Assembly (NCBI GenBank): GCA_035048815.1
Contig: JAUCBN010000011.1
Location: 16,632,001-16,696,000, forward strand
DNA: 64,000 nt
From: Abelmoschus esculentus
Lineage: Eukaryota; Streptophyta; Magnoliopsida; Malvales; Malvaceae
Reading direction: 5' to 3'
Position 1 is the stretch's first letter. Each line of letters begins with the position of its first letter. Below the pieces are notes generated by a model that was not told where the DNA came from, did no database searches, and saw only the letters and a list, made by a program, of their open reading frames with translations. The translations under genes and the position numbers were made by a program. This document shows, one piece after another, positions 63,001 through 64,000 of the stretch.

Positions 63001-64000
63001 ATTGTTAATTATGGGCTTTTGAACATAATTATACAGATTAATCTCAAATTTTCAGCTTTTTACTCGGTTAAAATTCGAACGGATTCTCAATAAAGGTCAT
63101 TTAGACATGCACGTTTTAATCGAAACAAAACGACTACCAAAAGTTCTTAAATCAAATTTTATGAGTTCAAATTGTTAATTATGGGCTTTTGAAAATAATT
63201 ATACAGATTAATCTAAAATTTTCAGGTTTTTAATCGGTTAAAATTCAAACTGGTTCTCAATAAAGGCCATTTAGACATGCACGTTTTAATCGCAAGAAAA
63301 CGATAACCAAAAGTTATTAAATCAAATTTTATGCGTTCAAGTTGTTAATTATGGGCTTTTGAACATAATTATACAGATTCATCTCAAATTTTTAGCTTTT
63401 TACTCGGTTAAAATTCGAACTGATTCTTAATAAAGGTCATTTAGACATGCGCGTTTTAATCGCAACAAAACGACTACCAAAAGTTCTTAAATCAAATTTT
63501 ATGAGTTCAAATTATAAATTATGGGCTTTTGAACATAATTATACAGATTAATATCAAATTTTAAGCTTTTTACTAGGTTAAAATTCGAACTGATTCTCAA
63601 TAAAGTTCATTTAGGCATGCACATTTTAATCGGAACAAAACGACAATCAAAAGTTATTAAATCAAATTTTATGCGTTCAAATTGTTAATTGTGGGCTTTT
63701 AAACATAATTATACAGATTAATCCAAAATTTTCAGCTTTTTACTCGGTTAAAATTCGAACTGATTCTCAATAAAGGTCATTTAGACTTGCACGTTTTAAT
63801 CGCAACAAAACGACAACCAAAAGTTATTAAATCAAATTTTCTGCGTTCAAATTGTTAATTATGGGCTTTTGAACATAATTATACAGATTAATATCAAATT
63901 TTCAGCTTTTTACTCGGTTAAAATTCGGACTGATTCTCAATAAAGGTCATTTAGACATGCACGTTTTAATCGAAGCAAAACGACTACCAAAAGTTCTTAA
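45098..64000 (+). repeat. ~170-bp satellite array, right block, continuing beyond the window
   Basis: About 111 monomers; the first 5 bp (CAAAT) is the right-hand target duplication of the outer LTR. Up to about 47.9 kb type A monomers dominate. From about 47.93 kb to the end every monomer has the type B segment (CAATAAAGGTCATTTAGAC). Two internally deleted monomers are visible, near 53695 and 61520. Monomer length is 170 bp over long runs. AT content is very high. No insertion is seen in this block. Confidence 0.97.
59217..64000 (+). repeat. Higher-order repeat at the right end (five-monomer and ~3.86-kb periods)
   Basis: The variant GACATGCGCG recurs at 59581, 60431 and 61281 (850 bp apart), then at 62253 and 63443. 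In addition, the stretch from 59217 is repeated from about 63079: both have CGAACGGATTCTC, then CAGGTTTTTAATCGG, then AAACGATAACC at matching offsets of ~3.86 kb, that is 23 monomers less the 47-bp deletion near 61520. Confidence 0.85.

Noticed and set aside
23336..64000. CRISPR-like or coding tandem repeat
   Set aside because: Units are contiguous 170-bp monomers without spacers, stops occur in all frames, and the context is plant.
23336..64000. Calling this the functional centromere
   Set aside because: Length, HORs and dyads are suggestive only; no CENP-B-box match was seen and CENH3 data are needed.

Overview
This window looks like repeat-dominated, non-genic chromatin of a flowering plant, probably a eudicot. 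The evidence is Ty3/gypsy and Ty1/copia elements of plant type, an Athila-like gag-protease polyprotein, a plant L1-type LINE with a C-terminal RNase H, and a decayed plant type I inositol-polyphosphate 5-phosphatase. I see no intact host gene, no rRNA or tRNA gene and no CRISPR array. Every recognisable protein is a transposon remnant or a pseudogene. I cannot name the species.

Layout. 1-1514: 5' end of a Ty3/gypsy element on the minus strand (gag with stops, PBS, probable LTR). 2074-3115: pseudogene of a 5-phosphatase, minus strand, with a canonical intron still in place. 3762-5111: Ty1/copia deletion derivative (LTR, end of RT plus RNase H, LTR). 6332-7709 and 8298-10778: two solo LTRs, each with a recognisable 5-bp target duplication. 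10855-12947: a 1049-bp tandem duplication that also copied the edge of the next element. 12623-20533: a complete but non-autonomous Athila-like element on the minus strand, with TSD AGCAT, both LTRs, a tRNA-Asp-type PBS, gag, protease and an env-like ORF, but no RT, RNase H or integrase. 22014-23335: an LTR of the same family as 6332-7709, cut off where a satellite array begins.

23336-64000 is a tandem array of a roughly 170-bp AT-rich satellite, some 175 monomers visible, running off the right edge. It is interrupted by (i) a 5'-truncated LINE at 31073-34901 with a 17-bp target duplication taken from the satellite, and (ii) a nest at 38220-45097 in which one ~3.4-kb solo LTR (TSD C/GAAAT) was hit by a second, inverted solo LTR of the same family (TSD CTCCT). 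The monomers fall into two sequence types. The left part mixes them; from about 47.9 kb rightward only one remains. Higher-order repeats are visible: three 850-bp five-monomer copies at 28001-30550, and five-monomer plus ~3.86-kb periods near the right end. The monomer length, the HORs and several short dyad symmetries per monomer make this a candidate centromeric or pericentromeric satellite seen at its edge, but sequence alone cannot prove centromere function.

The most interesting unexplained signals are small structured motifs inside retroelements: five ~50-bp tandem units in an LTR (41070-41316), three of which have perfect but different, mutually covarying stems around a conserved loop; three 26-nt hairpins with a compensatory change in the 3' region of the Athila-like element (13922-14070); and a block of GGTTTCGAAACC-like palindromes (38796-38985). 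I found no new enzyme system or defence locus.
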